A stretch of 7,257 nucleotides of DNA from DATJQA01 sp038057515 (GCA_038057515.1 JBBUDB010000012.1:1-7257), one strand, 5' to 3'; positions 1 through 5,287 are shown, counted from the stretch's first letter. The notes: a model not told the origin generated them from the letters alone. Numbers and translations are program-made.

Positions 1-2
1 CG

Positions 3-1235
3 AAGGTTATAAAATCGCCGAATTACAAATCGGTGACGGTGGCCTCCGGCGGGACGCGCACAGTCGGCGCGTGGGACGGCACGACCGGTGGGGTGATGAA
101 CTTTCGGGCCACGGGGGCGGTGAACGTGAGCGGTACCGTTACCGTGGCCGGGAAGGGGTTCGGGGGGGGGACGAATGGCTCTGGCGCTTCAAATGGCGGC
201 GGCGGGGAGGCGGGAGGAACTGGCGCAGGAACCAGCGCCGTGTCCCCCGATCCTTTGGTAGAAGACGTATATGCCGGCAATGGCGCGAACGCCGCCTCGT
301 ATGCGAGCGGCGGTGTTGCAGGAGGAAACGGCGCAGATAAAACCGCTGATAACGTTTACTGGAGATATGGCGGCAACGGGGGTGGTGGTGGATATCAAGG
401 CTCACTGGGGAGTGCCGGTAACAGCGGTGCGATTGGACAGGGCTCTGGCGGCGGCGCGACTAATGGCGGCGGCGGATTGAATAACACCACGAGTAGCTTC
501 GCCGCTATTCTTTTGGGAGGTGGCGGAGGTGGAGGCGACCAGGGCGCTGGCGGTCGTGGAGGCGGCGGAGGAGGACAGGGCGGTGGTACTGTTTTTACTC
601 CGAATAATTGTTATGCCGGATCGGCGGGGGTGGCAGGCGGCGCAGGCGGCGCAGGCGGCGCAGGCGGCGCAGGCGGCGCAGGCGGCGGGCTTATTATCAT
701 TCACGCGAACTCTATTACAACCCAATCAAGTGGGACTGTTCTGGCAAATGGCAACAGCGGCACTGCAGGATCGGCGGGGGGCACAGGAAACAACGGAGGG
801 AATGGCGGTAATGCCGCGGTGGTTATAGGGGATTGTAATACTCAAATGAACGGTAGCGGCGCCGGCGGCGGCGGCGGAGGAGGAGCTCAAGGCGGGGTCG
901 GAGGGAATAGCGGCGGCGGAGGTGCGGGTGGAGCCATTCTCTTGTCTGCCGCCACAGTTACTCTGACAGCGGACACGGTAGGAGCGACTGGCGGAGTATT
1001 AACCGGTGGCGGCACAGGCGGCACAGGCGGCACAGGCGGCACAGGCGGTGCAATTGCCGGAACTGGTCCTTGTTGTGGCGCCGAGGCTACTGTCGGAAAT
1101 GCCGGCGCGACCGGCACTCTTGGGAGTAGCGGCGCCACGAGCACCGCGGGCGGCGTAGGGAAGGTACGCCTGGAATACAACACCCTTTCCGGGACCACGA
1201 ACCCGGCGCCGGCTTCGACAGGCACGCCTCGATAA
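3..1235 (+). CDS. Glycine-rich repeat surface protein, 5'-truncated
   Basis: The frame is open from the first complete codon at base 3, so the true start lies outside the window. A GTG at 33 is only an internal valine. The visible 410 residues are dominated by Gly, Ala, Ser, Thr and Asn, with runs of GGGG and two tandem tripeptide blocks (AGG x6, and a GTG-type block). Between the glycine stretches are short beta-strand-like segments (NFRATGAVNVSGTVTVAGKG, LIIIHANSI, AILLSAATVTLTADTVGATGG, KVRLEYNTLSG). This alternation is typical of extracellular glycine-rich or adhesin-like proteins in which strand pairs are joined by Gly-rich loops. Cysteines occur in three places (NNCYAG, GDCNT, GPCCGAE). 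There is no LPXTG motif and no C-terminal membrane segment; the protein ends in a Pro/Thr/Arg tail. A surface location is inferred; the N-terminus with any signal peptide is missing. It is GC-rich with an independent hairpin downstream. The function is unknown. Confidence 0.8.
   Translation, partial: KVIKSPNYKSVTVASGGTRTVGAWDGTTGGVMNFRATGAVNVSGTVTVAGKGFGGGTNGSGASNGGGGEAGGTGAGTSAVSPDPLVEDVYAGNGANAASYASGGVAGGNGADKTADNVYWRYGGNGGGGGYQGSLGSAGNSGAIGQGSGGGATNGGGGLNNTTSSFAAILLGGGGGGGDQGAGGRGGGGGGQGGGTVFTPNNCYAGSAGVAGGAGGAGGAGGAGGAGGGLIIIHANSITTQSSGTVLANGNSGTAGSAGGTGNNGGNGGNAAVVIGDCNTQMNGSGAGGGGGGGAQGGVGGNSGGGGAGGAILLSAATVTLTADTVGATGGVLTGGGTGGTGGTGGTGGAIAGTGPCCGAEATVGNAGATGTLGSSGATSTAGGVGKVRLEYNTLSGTTNPAPASTGTPR
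633..686 (+). repeat. Tandem 9-bp repeat, six copies, in the glycine-rich gene
   Basis: The unit GCAGGCGGC is repeated six times head to tail and perfectly in frame, encoding Ala-Gly-Gly six times. The identity of all copies at the DNA level suggests recent slippage expansion, so the copy number may vary between strains. Confidence 0.95.
1011..1046 (+). repeat. Tandem 9-bp repeat, four copies, in the glycine-rich gene
   Basis: The unit GGCACAGGC is repeated four times in frame, encoding Gly-Thr-Gly blocks. Like the repeat at 633-686, its length is a multiple of three, so gain or loss of units would keep the reading frame. Confidence 0.93.
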
Positions 1236-1272
1236 GTTTTGGTTAAAAAATTAACCCCCCGTCCCCATTTAC

Positions 1273-1306
1273 GACATTCCAACATTCTCAAGAATGTTGG
1301 AATGTC
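1273..1306. terminator. Perfect 16-bp hairpin after the glycine-rich gene
   Basis: Two perfectly complementary 16-base arms (1273-1288 and 1291-1306, GACATTCCAACATTCT and its reverse complement) are separated by only CA. The hairpin starts 37 bases after the stop codon of the glycine-rich gene. No T-run follows directly; the nearest (1334-1341) is about 28 bases away. Termination or 3'-end protection is therefore an inference. A protein-binding palindrome is the alternative. Confidence 0.5.
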
Positions 1307-1339
1307 CGCAACCCCCTGCTTAATCTTTGCTTAATTTTT

Positions 1340-1367
1340 TTGCATTGCCATTGTTTTCTACTATAAC
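1340..1367 (+). promoter_or_regulatory. Possible sigma-70-type promoter, distal
   Basis: TTGCAT (1340-1345), a 16-bp spacer and TATAAC (1362-1367) fit a vegetative promoter. It lies about 130 bases upstream of the 95-aa gene and just upstream of the tandem 15-bp repeat, which would then lie at the start of the transcript. This rests only on a consensus match. Confidence 0.4.
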
Positions 1368-1372
1368 TATGC

Positions 1373-1402
1373 CGCGATTGTGGTATACGCGATTGTGGTA
1401 TA
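1373..1402 (+). repeat. Tandem 15-bp direct repeat (two copies), possible operator
   Basis: CGCGATTGTGGTATA occurs twice head to tail without a mismatch (1373-1387 and 1388-1402). The core TGTGGTAT appears a third time at 1442-1449, overlapping the -10 of the proximal promoter. Repeated cores around promoter elements suggest a regulator binding site, but no regulator is identified. Confidence 0.6.
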
Positions 1403-1423
1403 GCTGTAGGTACGAATACGTTT

Positions 1424-1452
1424 TTTACACGACGACGATAGTGTGGTATTGT
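1424..1452 (+). promoter_or_regulatory. Likely proximal promoter of the 95-aa gene
   Basis: TTTACA (1424-1429), exactly 17 bp, then TATTGT (1447-1452). The predicted transcript would start near 1459 and leave a leader of about 40 bases before the ATG at 1498. The -10 overlaps the third TGTGGTAT core. Confidence 0.45.
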
Positions 1453-1497
1453 GTAGTGGCGTGAGGTCGCGTCGAAAAGAAACCAAGATATATAATT

Positions 1498-1785
1498 ATG
1501 AATAGTTTTGAGCGACCAACGGCAGAAAGTGCGGAGAATGGGGAGCCGGGCATGGAAGAAATGCTCGGCGAAATGGCCAAAGGCAATAAAGACATCAAGC
1601 TAGGGGGGAATCCCGCCGATGCGGATGCCGTAGAAAAATTACACGCGATTGTTGTCGACAAGATAGCCAGATTTTACCAAAATAATGGCCCGGAGACACC
1701 CCTGCCGGAGAATCTCGAACGAGAACTTGAGGTGTCGACCAAGCTTATGGCCGAAAAAGTCGACGGAGACCATAAGGAAAGTTAA
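1498..1785 (+). CDS. Acidic 95-aa protein of unknown function
   Basis: I do not recognise this family. The product is 95 residues long, acidic (21 Asp/Glu), with no signal peptide or membrane segment. Residues about 1-40 are Gly/Glu/Asn-rich and probably disordered. Residues about 40-62 (ADADAVEKLHAIVVDKIARF) look like an amphipathic helix, and a second charged helix follows at about 70-90. Evidence that it is real: it is a single gene-sized frame between candidate promoters and a strong terminator that begins 19 bases after the stop. The ATG at 1498 is preceded by AT-rich sequence with no clear Shine-Dalgarno. It is convergent with the Cas2-like gene. A small cytoplasmic protein or protein partner is possible, but nothing in the sequence assigns a role. 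Confidence 0.7.
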   Translation: MNSFERPTAESAENGEPGMEEMLGEMAKGNKDIKLGGNPADADAVEKLHAIVVDKIARFYQNNGPETPLPENLERELEVSTKLMAEKVDGDHKES

Positions 1786-1804
1786 GAATATTTTCGCTTG
1801 GATC

Positions 1805-1835
1805 AAAAACCGGTCGCCTCAGGCGACCGGTTTTT
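1805..1835. terminator. Strong bidirectional Rho-independent terminator
   Basis: AAAAACCGGTCGCC, the loop TCA, then GGCGACCGGTTTTT form a perfect GC-rich stem with A-runs on one side and T-runs on the other. It works structurally in both directions and sits between convergent genes: the 95-aa gene to the left and the Cas2-like gene to the right. Confidence 0.93.
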
Positions 1836-1865
1836 GGGTTAATGAGTAGCTAAAAATTTCGCCTT

Positions 1866-1911
1866 TTATTACTATCGTTAAATTACAATTGTAACTTAAC
1901 GATAGTAATAA
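1866..1911. repeat. Near-perfect 46-bp palindrome downstream of the Cas2-like gene
   Basis: The arms TTATTACTATCGTTAA (1866-1881) and its exact reverse complement (1896-1911) flank an inner palindrome TTACAATTGTAA. In total 22 of 23 symmetric pairs match, the exception being A1882/C1895. It is AT-rich and so a poor terminator; it looks like a protein-binding or recombination site. A related copy (37/46 identical) lies at 2562-2607 on the other side of the Cas2-like gene. Confidence 0.9.
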
Positions 1912-1938
1912 TTTGTGAGCGTAACAGTGCAACTGGCA

Positions 1939-2532
1939 CTAAGCGATCCCTTCGAGGGTTCCGCTTTTCGTCACCTCAAAAATATGAACATAAGCTGTCA
2001 TGTGGCGCTCGTGAAGATCCCGAAGAAATTGCTCCGGAATATTCTTTTTTCCAGTCCAGACACTTTTCTGTAGCATGGTGAAGCCAAGATTTATAAGCGC
2101 TTCTCTTAACCAACGAGTTTTTTTGTGACCCTCGTTCGCAGGAACATCATAGGCGACGATTTTGAATGTTGCGCTCGGACCTGACTTGTCATAATGCGCA
2201 GCGCGTTTCGAGTAGAGGATTCTTGTTCTCGCGATATCTAATTTTTTGAGACCCTGTTGGGTGATTTTCCAGATCGAATGTCTACCCTCCTTTTTATTAA
2301 GAACAAGACCCTGTCGCCTCAAGTTATTTAAAAGGTTGTAGAATTTTTGGCGATCCCGATACGCCACTGCCCAATCGACGTGGAATTGGGTTCCACCATG
2401 ATACAGGAGGTGGCGCAGTTTCCTGCGCGACGATTCGCGTCCAGAAGTCATGGCATCGAGTAAGTCCACCGTTGCTTCGGCGTGAGCCTGGAGCAGTTCT
2501 AGGATTTTTTCTATGGCCACTGACGTTTTCAT
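1939..2532 (-). CDS. Winged-helix/Cas2-fold protein (PaaX-like or solo Cas2-like)
   Basis: The 197-residue protein has two recognisable parts. Residues about 60-98 (RQKFYNLLNNLRRQGLVLNK, then HSIWKITQQG) read as a winged helix-turn-helix, with the usual hydrophobic pattern and a wing. Residues about 121-190 begin FKIVAYDVPANEGHKKTRWL and end YVHIFEV; this is the ferredoxin-like Cas2/PaaX C-terminal pattern, with Asp129 at the end of the first strand where Cas2 nucleases keep a catalytic aspartate. The first 55 residues are predicted helical. No cas1, effector or CRISPR array is present, so a role in spacer acquisition is unlikely. Autoregulating transcription factor or DNA-binding nuclease are the alternatives. 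ATG at 2532 is preceded by GAAAGG about 10 bases upstream. The gene is transcribed separately from recG, from a promoter buried in a palindrome, although read-through from recG is possible because no terminator separates them. Confidence 0.85.
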   Translation of the reverse strand: MKTSVAIEKILELLQAHAEATVDLLDAMTSGRESSRRKLRHLLYHGGTQFHVDWAVAYRDRQKFYNLLNNLRRQGLVLNKKEGRHSIWKITQQGLKKLDIARTRILYSKRAAHYDKSGPSATFKIVAYDVPANEGHKKTRWLREALINLGFTMLQKSVWTGKKNIPEQFLRDLHERHMTAYVHIFEVTKSGTLEGIA

Positions 2533-2561
2533 AAGAGGATTGCCTTTCTTTATGGCATTAT

Positions 2562-2607
2562 TTCATGCTATCATTATACTACAATTGAATCTTAACGATA
2601 GTAATAG
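2562..2607. promoter_or_regulatory. Degenerate palindrome covering the Cas2-like promoter, probable operator
   Basis: This 46-bp stretch is 37/46 identical to the palindrome at 1866-1911. The half away from the gene (TACAATTGAATCTTAACG, then ATAGTAATA) is best conserved. The half nearest the gene has diverged where it carries TATAAT. The symmetric site thus covers the -10 and the -35 region, the position expected for a repressor operator. Confidence 0.65.
2573..2601 (-). promoter_or_regulatory. Promoter of the Cas2-like gene
   Basis: On the minus strand a consensus TATAAT (2578 to 2573) lies about 41 bases upstream of the ATG. The -35 position (CTATCG, 17 bp further upstream) matches the consensus poorly and falls within the conserved palindrome arm. 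This suggests a promoter that depends on, or is controlled by, whatever binds the palindrome. Confidence 0.55.
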
Positions 2608-2632
2608 AATAACAAAGCAAAAGAAGACATCT

Positions 2633-4852
2633 CTATTCGAGATGGATCGTCTTTCGGAATTCGGCTAGTTTTGCTTTTAGGGCGGGGGAGTGGGCGAGGT
2701 CGGCATCACGCCCCAAGACGGCGACGGCCGCCGCGCGAGTGGCGCGCACGAGCTCGAGATCTTGAAGGCCGCGCATAGCGTAGTCGGGAAGGCCGGTTTG
2801 CTTATCGCCCAGAAATTCACCGGGACCGCGGAGCTTTAGGTCGCGCTCGGCGAGCTCAAAGCCGTTTTTCGCCTCGACGATGGCCTTGAGGCGCTCGTTC
2901 GCGTTTTTTGTTTTGCTTTCGGTCGTCAAGAGACAATACGATTGATATTCGCCTCGGCCAACGCGGCCGCGGAACTGATAAAGCTGGGCAAGACCGAAGC
3001 GTTCACTGCCCTCGATCATCATCACCGAGGCGTTCGGCACGTCAACGCCGACCTCGATCACGGAAGTCGAGACGAGAATGTCGGTTTTGCCGTCTTCGAA
3101 ATCTTTCATAACGGATTCTTTCGTGGCTTTTCCGCTCGAGGCGCCGTTTTTTCCTCCGGAGGAGGATCGACCCTTGGCAGAGGCGGGCATTTGTCCGTGA
3201 AGCATGGCGACGCGGAGATCGGGGAAGATCTTCGTGGAAAGTTTTTCATACTCCTCGATGACGGATTTGGTGTCTATTTTCAATTTTTCGAGATAGGCAT
3301 TCTTTGTGTTCAGAAGATCCGGCCGCTCTATGCGCGGACAGACGACGAAGACCTGCCGGCCCTTTAAAACTTCATTTCGAATCAGGGCGTAGGCCCCGGC
3401 GCGTTCCTCGGGCGGCACAACGCGGGTTTCGATGTTCTTTCGCCCGGCAGGGAGTTCGGTGATGATCGAGATATCAAGGTCGCCGAAGACGGTGAGCATG
3501 AGCGTGCGCGGGATAGGTGTGGCCGACATGGAGAGGAAGTGGGGCAGAAGGCCGCGTGCGCTTTTCGCGCGGGCGGTAAGCGCCGCGCGCTGTTCGACGC
3601 CGAAGCGGTGTTGTTCGTCCACGATGACGAGCCCCAGATTTTTGAAGGCCAGGGGCTTTGCGGCCGCGGTCTTGGCACGCACCTTACCGGCGATAAGGGC
3701 ATGAGTGCCGACGACGATCTGGATCTCACCCGAAGCGATCTTCTTTTTGAGCTCTTCTTTTTTCATGCTGGCCTCAAGATCGTCGGCATAGAGCACGCGC
3801 GCCTCGCTTGCGGTCATGAGCGCCACGATGGGCTGGTTCATCGCCTTGACCGGACCAAAAAGTTTCTTCAAGGTGGCAAAGTGCTGGCGGGCGAGAACTT
3901 CCGTGGGCGCCATAAAAGCGGTTTGCGCTCCCCGGATGGCGGCGAGCGCGGCGGCGAGCGCGGCGACCGCCGTCTTTCCTGAACCGACGTCTCCCTGAAG
4001 GAGGCGATTCATCGGCTCTCGGCGTTCGAGGTCTTTGATGATCTCCCAGAGCGAGCGTTTTTGGGAAAGCGTGAGCGGGAAGGGGAGCTCGGAGAGGACT
4101 TGCTTCAGGTGGCCAATATCTGTTTTTATTTGCGGCGCTCTTTCTTTGGCGAGCGCCATTTTTTGGCGCAAGTTTGAAAGCTGAAGCAGGAAAAGATCCT
4201 CGAAGGAAAAGCGCGCTTTGGCCTGAAGCGCGGCATCAATGGTGTCGGGGAAGTGAATGGCCCGAAGCGCCTCGTTGATGTTGGGGAGGTGATGCTCGTC
4301 GAGAATCGTTTTCGGCAGGTAGTCATCGACGGACACGATGTTTTTTAAAATCGGCTGAACCAGATAGCGGATGCCCTTCGAAGTGAGGCCGTGAGTTTCG
4401 GGATAAATGGGCACGAGACGGGCGGTGTGGCGGGTCTCGTGGGCGCCGACCAGCTCATAGGTGGGGTGACTTAAATAAAGTTCGCCATCAGAGAGCGAAA
4501 CCTTGCCGGAAAAATTTGCGCGCCGTCCGGGCCGAAGCGTGTTCTTGATATAGGGTTGATTGAACCAAACGATACGAATGCGCCCGGTTTCGTCGGTCAC
4601 GGTCGCTTCGACGATGACGACGCCTCGCCGCCAACTACGGCGGACATCTATCTCTTCGATCTCGCCCTGAATGGTGGCCTGCTGGCCGGGTTCGAGGTCG
4701 CTGATGGGGTATATCTGCGTGAAATCTTCGTAGCGGACAGGGAAGTGGAAGACGAGGTCTTTGACCGTCTCGATGCCGAGGCGCTTCAAGTGAACGAGAA
4801 AACGGGCGCCGATGCCCTCGAGGCAAGCGAGCGGCGTATTCTGCGCAATCAT
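2633..4852 (-). CDS. recG: ATP-dependent DNA helicase RecG
   Basis: RecG is a double-stranded DNA translocase that remodels stalled forks and branch-migrates Holliday junctions. Numbered from ATG 4852, the 739-residue protein has an N-terminal wedge/OB region (about 1-130, including LEGIGARFLVHLKRLGI and LVFHFPVRYEDF). It then has Walker A GDVGSGKT (287-294), APTEVLARQH (motif Ia, about 315-324), DEQH (412-415), SATPIPRT (443-450), STSVIEVGVDVPNA (motif V, about 595-608), QFRGRVGRG (motif VI, 626-634) and the RecG-type RGPGEFLGDKQTGLPDY (675-691). Length and all motifs are intact, so it should be active. The frame stays open up to 4951, but that extension translates the tRNA fragment and palindromic element, and RecG homology begins at MIAQNTPLACLEGIG, so 4852 is preferred. 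Compared with E. coli RecG there is an insertion of about 18 residues between LHGQM and VMKDF (see 3150-3183), plus smaller ones around 345-370 and 390-400. A weak promoter (GATAAT at 4873-4868) may lie within the tRNA remnant; read-through from tRNA-Lys is also possible. Confidence 0.97.
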   Translation of the reverse strand: MIAQNTPLACLEGIGARFLVHLKRLGIETVKDLVFHFPVRYEDFTQIYPISDLEPGQQATIQGEIEEIDVRRSWRRGVVIVEATVTDETGRIRIVWFNQPYIKNTLRPGRRANFSGKVSLSDGELYLSHPTYELVGAHETRHTARLVPIYPETHGLTSKGIRYLVQPILKNIVSVDDYLPKTILDEHHLPNINEALRAIHFPDTIDAALQAKARFSFEDLFLLQLSNLRQKMALAKERAPQIKTDIGHLKQVLSELPFPLTLSQKRSLWEIIKDLERREPMNRLLQGDVGSGKTAVAALAAALAAIRGAQTAFMAPTEVLARQHFATLKKLFGPVKAMNQPIVALMTASEARVLYADDLEASMKKEELKKKIASGEIQIVVGTHALIAGKVRAKTAAAKPLAFKNLGLVIVDEQHRFGVEQRAALTARAKSARGLLPHFLSMSATPIPRTLMLTVFGDLDISIITELPAGRKNIETRVVPPEERAGAYALIRNEVLKGRQVFVVCPRIERPDLLNTKNAYLEKLKIDTKSVIEEYEKLSTKIFPDLRVAMLHGQMPASAKGRSSSGGKNGASSGKATKESVMKDFEDGKTDILVSTSVIEVGVDVPNASVMMIEGSERFGLAQLYQFRGRVGRGEYQSYCLLTTESKTKNANERLKAIVEAKNGFELAERDLKLRGPGEFLGDKQTGLPDYAMRGLQDLELVRATRAAAVAVLGRDADLAHSPALKAKLAEFRKTIHLE
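3150..3183 (-). repeat. Palindromic-element copy embedded in recG
   Basis: This stretch matches the intergenic element at the tRNA locus (4912-4946) at 26 of 34 positions, including the shared TTTCCTCCGG and GGAGGATC blocks. In recG it is in frame and encodes ASAKGRSSSGGK (residues 557-568), within the low-complexity insertion that other RecG proteins lack. The position just before motif V is a surface loop in the helicase, where an insertion is likely to be tolerated. Confidence 0.6.
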
Positions 4853-4875
4853 GCCTTTTGATTTCTCATTATCCA

Positions 4876-4913
4876 GTGCACCCACAAGGGATCGAACCTT
4901 GGACCGTCTCCTT
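4876..4913 (-). pseudogene. 3'-half fragment of tRNA-Lys
   Basis: The 38 bases are identical to 4962-4999. They cover the tRNA from the last two bases of the anticodon loop through the anticodon 3' strand, variable loop, T-arm (TTCGATC loop), acceptor 3' strand and one flanking base. The 5' half is absent next to it; a matching 5' half lies beyond the intact tRNA at 5054-5084. The break in the anticodon loop is a common integration or splitting point in tRNA genes. Confidence 0.9.
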
Positions 4914-4946
4914 TCCTCCGGGGGAGGATCCGCCTCTGGCGGAAAG
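4912..4946. repeat. GC-rich palindromic element in the tRNA locus
   Basis: Two adjacent hairpins are visible: TCCTCC/GGAGGA around GGG, and TCCGCC/GGCGGA around TCT, all enclosed by CTTTCC and GGAAAG. Read on the minus strand, the core TTTCCGCC-GAGGCGGATC is shared with the element inside the two 80-bp repeats (5693-5720 and 6686-6713) and, more distantly, with recG 3150-3183. It lies exactly against the tRNA 3'-half fragment. Confidence 0.8.
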
Positions 4947-4948
4947 AG

Positions 4949-5050
4949 CAATCATTACTTTGTGCACCCACAAGGGATCGAACCTTGGACCGTCTCCTTA
5001 AGAGGGAGCTGCTCTACCAGCTGAGCTATGGGTGCACAAAGTAATGATTG
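4949..5050. repeat. 22-bp perfect inverted repeat bracketing tRNA-Lys
   Basis: Bases 4949-4970 and 5029-5050 are exact reverse complements. Seven pairs are the tRNA acceptor stem; the remaining 15 (CAATCATTACTTTGT and its complement) continue it outward on both sides. A transcript could thus extend the acceptor helix to 22 bp around the tRNA body. Confidence 0.95.
4963..5035 (-). tRNA. tRNA-Lys(CTT)
   Basis: The 73 bases fold as a full cloverleaf: acceptor GCACCCA/TGGGTGC (7 pairs), D-stem GCTC/GAGC with loop AGCTGGTA, anticodon stem GCTCC/GGAGA (four pairs plus a G-A mismatch at 27-43), loop CTCTTAA giving anticodon CTT (lysine, AAG), variable CGGTC, and T-arm CAAGG-TTCGATC-CCTTG. The discriminator is A. 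CCA is not encoded, so it must be added by CCA transferase. Separate halves of the same tRNA lie on each side, and the acceptor helix continues outside the mature tRNA. The likely promoter is at 5098-5126. The nearest downstream gene on the strand is recG. Confidence 0.96.
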
Positions 5051-5053
5051 TAA

Positions 5054-5084
5054 GGAGCTGCTCTACCAGCTGAGCTATGGGTGC
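5054..5084 (-). pseudogene. 5'-half fragment of tRNA-Lys
   Basis: These 31 bases are identical to 5005-5035, the 5' half of the intact tRNA from the acceptor 5' strand through the D-arm to the 5' strand of the anticodon stem. It starts only about 14 bases after the predicted -10, so it occupies the place expected of the original tRNA gene. It stops exactly where the anticodon loop would begin and is followed by 18 bases before the intact tRNA. Confidence 0.9.
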
Positions 5085-5097
5085 GTTTCTGGACAAC

Positions 5098-5126
5098 AGT
5101 ATAGCAAAGTCGTGAAAAAAATTGAA
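5098..5126 (-). promoter_or_regulatory. Promoter of the tRNA-Lys locus
   Basis: Read on the minus strand: TTCAAT (5126-5121), exactly 17 bp, then TATACT (5103-5098). Transcription would begin near 5091, just ahead of the 5'-half fragment, so the fragment, the intact tRNA and the 3' half would lie on one transcript. Confidence 0.6.
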
Positions 5127-5258
5127 GAGATTAGAGATTGGAGTCATGCAGGAGCCGGGGAGCGACTACACGAACACGCTGACCTACGTGGCCACGCCGA
5201 GATTTTAGGGGTTTTTGGTGACGCGCGCTTCGCTTCGGTGTTTTGCACAATCCCACGA
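5127..5258. other. Intergenic stretch between divergent promoters
   Basis: This lies between the minus-strand tRNA promoter and the plus-strand promoter of the secreted repeat protein. The middle (about 5141-5235) is noticeably GC-richer than its flanks. One plus frame there (5122-5208, TTG start) reads without a stop to a tail MQEPGSDYTNTLTYVATPRF, but it is too short and unsupported to be called a gene. I see no RNA gene in it. Confidence 0.4.
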
Positions 5259-5287
5259 TTTACACTCCATATTAAGTTTTATATACT
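5259..5287 (+). promoter_or_regulatory. Promoter of the secreted repeat protein
   Basis: TTTACA (5259-5264), a 17-bp spacer and TATACT (5282-5287) are both close to consensus with optimal spacing. The predicted start is near 5294, giving a leader of about 42 bases before the ATG at 5336. Confidence 0.75.

Noticed and set aside
887..1291. Proline-rich minus-strand frame opposite the glycine-rich gene
   Set aside because: Proline codons are the complement of glycine codons, so Pro-rich antisense frames are expected. The plus frame has sensible strand/loop structure and a downstream hairpin.
1926..1940. Small AGTGC/GCACT hairpin at the 3' end of the Cas2-like gene
   Set aside because: It has only five pairs and no T-run, and it overlaps the stop codon. 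The stronger bidirectional terminator at 1805-1835 serves this gene.
1861..2610. CRISPR array next to the Cas2-like gene
   Set aside because: Only two related palindromes occur, about 700 bp apart with a gene between them. There are no regularly spaced repeats and no cas1 or effector gene.
2942..3367. 141-aa plus-strand open frame opposite recG (and similar ones at 3432-3704, 3539-3982, 4556-4861)
   Set aside because: They are shadows of the GC-rich recG reading frame. The recG motifs are intact on the minus strand.
4868..4890. Dedicated recG promoter using the T-loop TTCGAT as -35 and GATAAT as -10
   Set aside because: Spacing is 17 bp but the -35 match is poor and the leader would be only a few bases. 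Co-transcription with the tRNA locus is equally likely, so it is not listed as a feature.
4853..4951. N-terminal extension of RecG starting at 4951 (MLFPPEADPPPEERRR...)
   Set aside because: These codons translate the palindromic element and the tRNA 3'-half fragment. RecG similarity begins at the ATG at 4852.
5122..5208. Short peptide ending MQEPGSDYTNTLTYVATPRF
   Set aside because: It is only 28 codons with a TTG start overlapping the tRNA promoter region, and has no ribosome binding site. At most it is the remnant of a lost gene.
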